A stretch of 6,901 nt of DNA from the NCBI GenBank assembly GCA_964616495.1, contig CAZTRF010000051.1, positions 1 through 6,901 of the forward strand, written 5' to 3'. Of the stretch, positions 5,953 to 6,901 are shown in pieces. The notes beneath the pieces were generated by a model, which did no database searches, was not told where the DNA came from, and saw nothing but the letters and a program-made list of their open reading frames with translations. Source of the stretch: DAOSVX01 sp964616495 (GTDB lineage Bacteria > Bacillota_I > Bacilli_A > RF39 > UBA660). Made by a program: the position numbers and the translations under genes. Within the stretch, counting starts at the first letter, position 1; every line of letters begins with the position of its first letter.

Positions 5953-6815
5953 AAAAAATAAAATATATAGGAATATTAGTAATAGGTTTGATGGTTTTAA
6001 GTGGCTGTTTAAAAAGGGACGATTTAGAAGATGTTACTATTTACACTACCGTATACCCTATCGAATATTTAACGACCGAACTTTATGGCTATAATTCGGA
6101 TATAAAAAGTATTTATCCAGACGGAATTAATGTTGAAGATTATTCTTTAACTGAAAAGCAACTTAATGATTATAGTAAATCAGCATTATTTGTATATAAT
6201 GGTTTATCAGATGAAAAGAAAATAGCTGCCGAATTTATTAATCGAAACAAAAATATTAAAATTATTGATGTTTCTCAAGGAATTAATATTAATTATAATA
6301 TTGAAGAATTATGGCTTTCTCCTGCTAATTACCTGATGTTAGCTCAAAACATTAAGAATAGTCTAAAAGAATATATTTCTAATAAATACATTGAAGAAGA
6401 AATTGATGGAAATTATGATAAATTAAAAATTGATATATCTGAAATAGATGCAGAATTAAAAATAATTGCTCAAAACGCTGAAAGCAAAATTATTATAGTT
6501 AGTCATGATATGTTTAAATTTTTAGAAAAATATGGTTATGAGGTTATTTCTTTAGAACAAGAAAAAGATATTTCAAATACAACTATGAATAAAATAAAAA
6601 GTTATTTTAATGATAATAAGGTATCTTATATTTTTATAAAAGAAAATGAAGAAATAAATGAAACTATCCTAAATCTTCAAAATAATTATAGTGCCAAATT
6701 AGTTAAAATAAAGACCATTACTAACCTAAGCGATGATGAAAGAAATAATAGTGAGAATTATTTAACATTGATGAAAAAGAATATTGACGCTATTAAAGAC
6801 GAAATGTATGAATAA
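5949..6815 (+). CDS. Lipoprotein of the zinc/manganese ABC substrate-binding family (TroA/ZnuA type), altered metal site
   Basis: The 288 residues begin with a lipoprotein signal: basic MKKIK, a hydrophobic core, then LSGC with the lipidated Cys at 20. The mature part follows the cluster A-I pattern: IYTTVYPIEYLTTELYG at 30-47, YPDGINVEDYSLT at 56-68, ALFVYNGL at 79-86, ELWLSPANYLMLAQNI at 120-135, a long linker helix, IVSHDMFKFLEKYGYEVISL at 183-202, and YLTLMKKNIDAI near the end (271-282). Such proteins capture Zn or Mn outside the membrane for an ABC importer. My alignment from memory places Glu63 and Glu120 where the first two His ligands belong, keeps His186, and has Glu269 where Asp is usual. 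Metal identity, or whether metal is bound at all, is therefore uncertain. No permease or ATPase is adjacent. AGGAG at 5937-5941 lies seven bases before the start. Two tandem TAA codons end the gene; no convincing terminator follows. Confidence 0.88.
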   Translation: MKKIKYIGILVIGLMVLSGCLKRDDLEDVTIYTTVYPIEYLTTELYGYNSDIKSIYPDGINVEDYSLTEKQLNDYSKSALFVYNGLSDEKKIAAEFINRNKNIKIIDVSQGININYNIEELWLSPANYLMLAQNIKNSLKEYISNKYIEEEIDGNYDKLKIDISEIDAELKIIAQNAESKIIIVSHDMFKFLEKYGYEVISLEQEKDISNTTMNKIKSYFNDNKVSYIFIKENEEINETILNLQNNYSAKLVKIKTITNLSDDERNNSENYLTLMKKNIDAIKDEMYE

Positions 6816-6828
6816 TAAAAGCTTATAA

Positions 6829-6857
6829 TTGACTTATGAGATCTTTTATTTTATAAT
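6829..6857 (+). promoter_or_regulatory. Strong promoter of the tRNA-Ser gene
   Basis: TTGACT (6829-6834, 5/6), a 17-base spacer and a perfect TATAAT (6852-6857). The predicted start at about 6864 leaves a 10-base leader before the tRNA. This is the closest match to consensus in the window, as expected for a stable RNA gene. Confidence 0.85.
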
Positions 6858-6873
6858 CAATTTGTGGTCTTTT

Positions 6874-6901
6874 GGAGCAGTACTCAAGCGGCTGAAGAGG
6901 C
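6874..6901 (+). tRNA. tRNA-Ser, 5' part (cut by the window edge)
   Basis: GGAGCAG (6874-6880) forms the 5' acceptor strand, TA occupies positions 8-9, and CTC (6883-6885) pairs with GAG (6897-6899) as the D stem around an AAGCGGCTGAA loop. The TACTCAAG..GCTGAAGAGGC pattern is typical of bacterial tRNA-Ser. Only 28 of about 90 bases are present, so the anticodon is not visible and a related class II tRNA cannot be fully excluded. Confidence 0.85.

Noticed and set aside
6814..6850. Inverted repeat AATAAAAG / CTTTTATT after the lipoprotein gene, considered as a terminator
   Set aside because: The stem is almost all A-T with a 21-base loop that contains the tRNA promoter -35, and there is no U-tract; it would be unstable.

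Overview
The window comes from an AT-rich, compact genome of Firmicutes/Bacilli type. Every complete gene has a Bacilli-like counterpart: type 2 peptide deformylase, SMC, RNase III, YidD, a YjcZ-like micro-protein and a cluster A-I metal-binding lipoprotein. Short SMC arms (980 residues in all) and very tight gene packing recall Mollicutes and their relatives. However, the organism appears to be walled, because it carries a SEDS-family (FtsW/SpoVE-like) peptidoglycan polymerase. It also uses the standard code: conserved Trp positions are TGG, no conserved frame contains an internal TGA, and TGA ends two genes. My best inference is an uncultured, possibly host-associated Bacilli lineage related to Mollicutes (RF39-like or similar). 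This placement is not proven by the sequence.

Layout. Positions 1-561 (minus) hold the N-terminal 187 residues of a SEDS glycosyltransferase that runs off the left edge. A 132-bp divergent region separates it from a Gly/Tyr-rich single-TM protein (694-882, plus), which ends in its own terminator. Next is a translationally coupled pair: peptide deformylase (962-1528), interrupted by a 10-N scaffold gap, and an unrecognised helical protein (1525-2034). A perfect 12-bp inverted repeat at 2017-2044 serves as a shared terminator for this pair and for the converging rnc-smc operon (5643 down to 2043, minus). From a divergent promoter region with overlapping -35 elements, a second coupled pair runs rightwards: yidD (5728-5952) and a lipoprotein of the Zn/Mn substrate-binding family (5949-6815). 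A strong promoter then drives a tRNA-Ser gene that is cut off by the right edge (6874 onward).

Functionally these are mostly housekeeping genes: cell-wall synthesis, N-formyl removal from new proteins, chromosome organisation, RNA processing and membrane-protein insertion. I see no mobile element, CRISPR array, phage gene or defence system. The most interesting signals are the lipoprotein whose canonical metal ligands appear shifted to Glu/Glu/His/Glu, the repeated use of extended -10 promoters placed so close to the genes that the Shine-Dalgarno sequence sits at the predicted 5' end of the mRNA, the unrecognised protein coupled to def, the YjcZ-like protein, and an assembly gap in def that can be resolved by reading the sequence.
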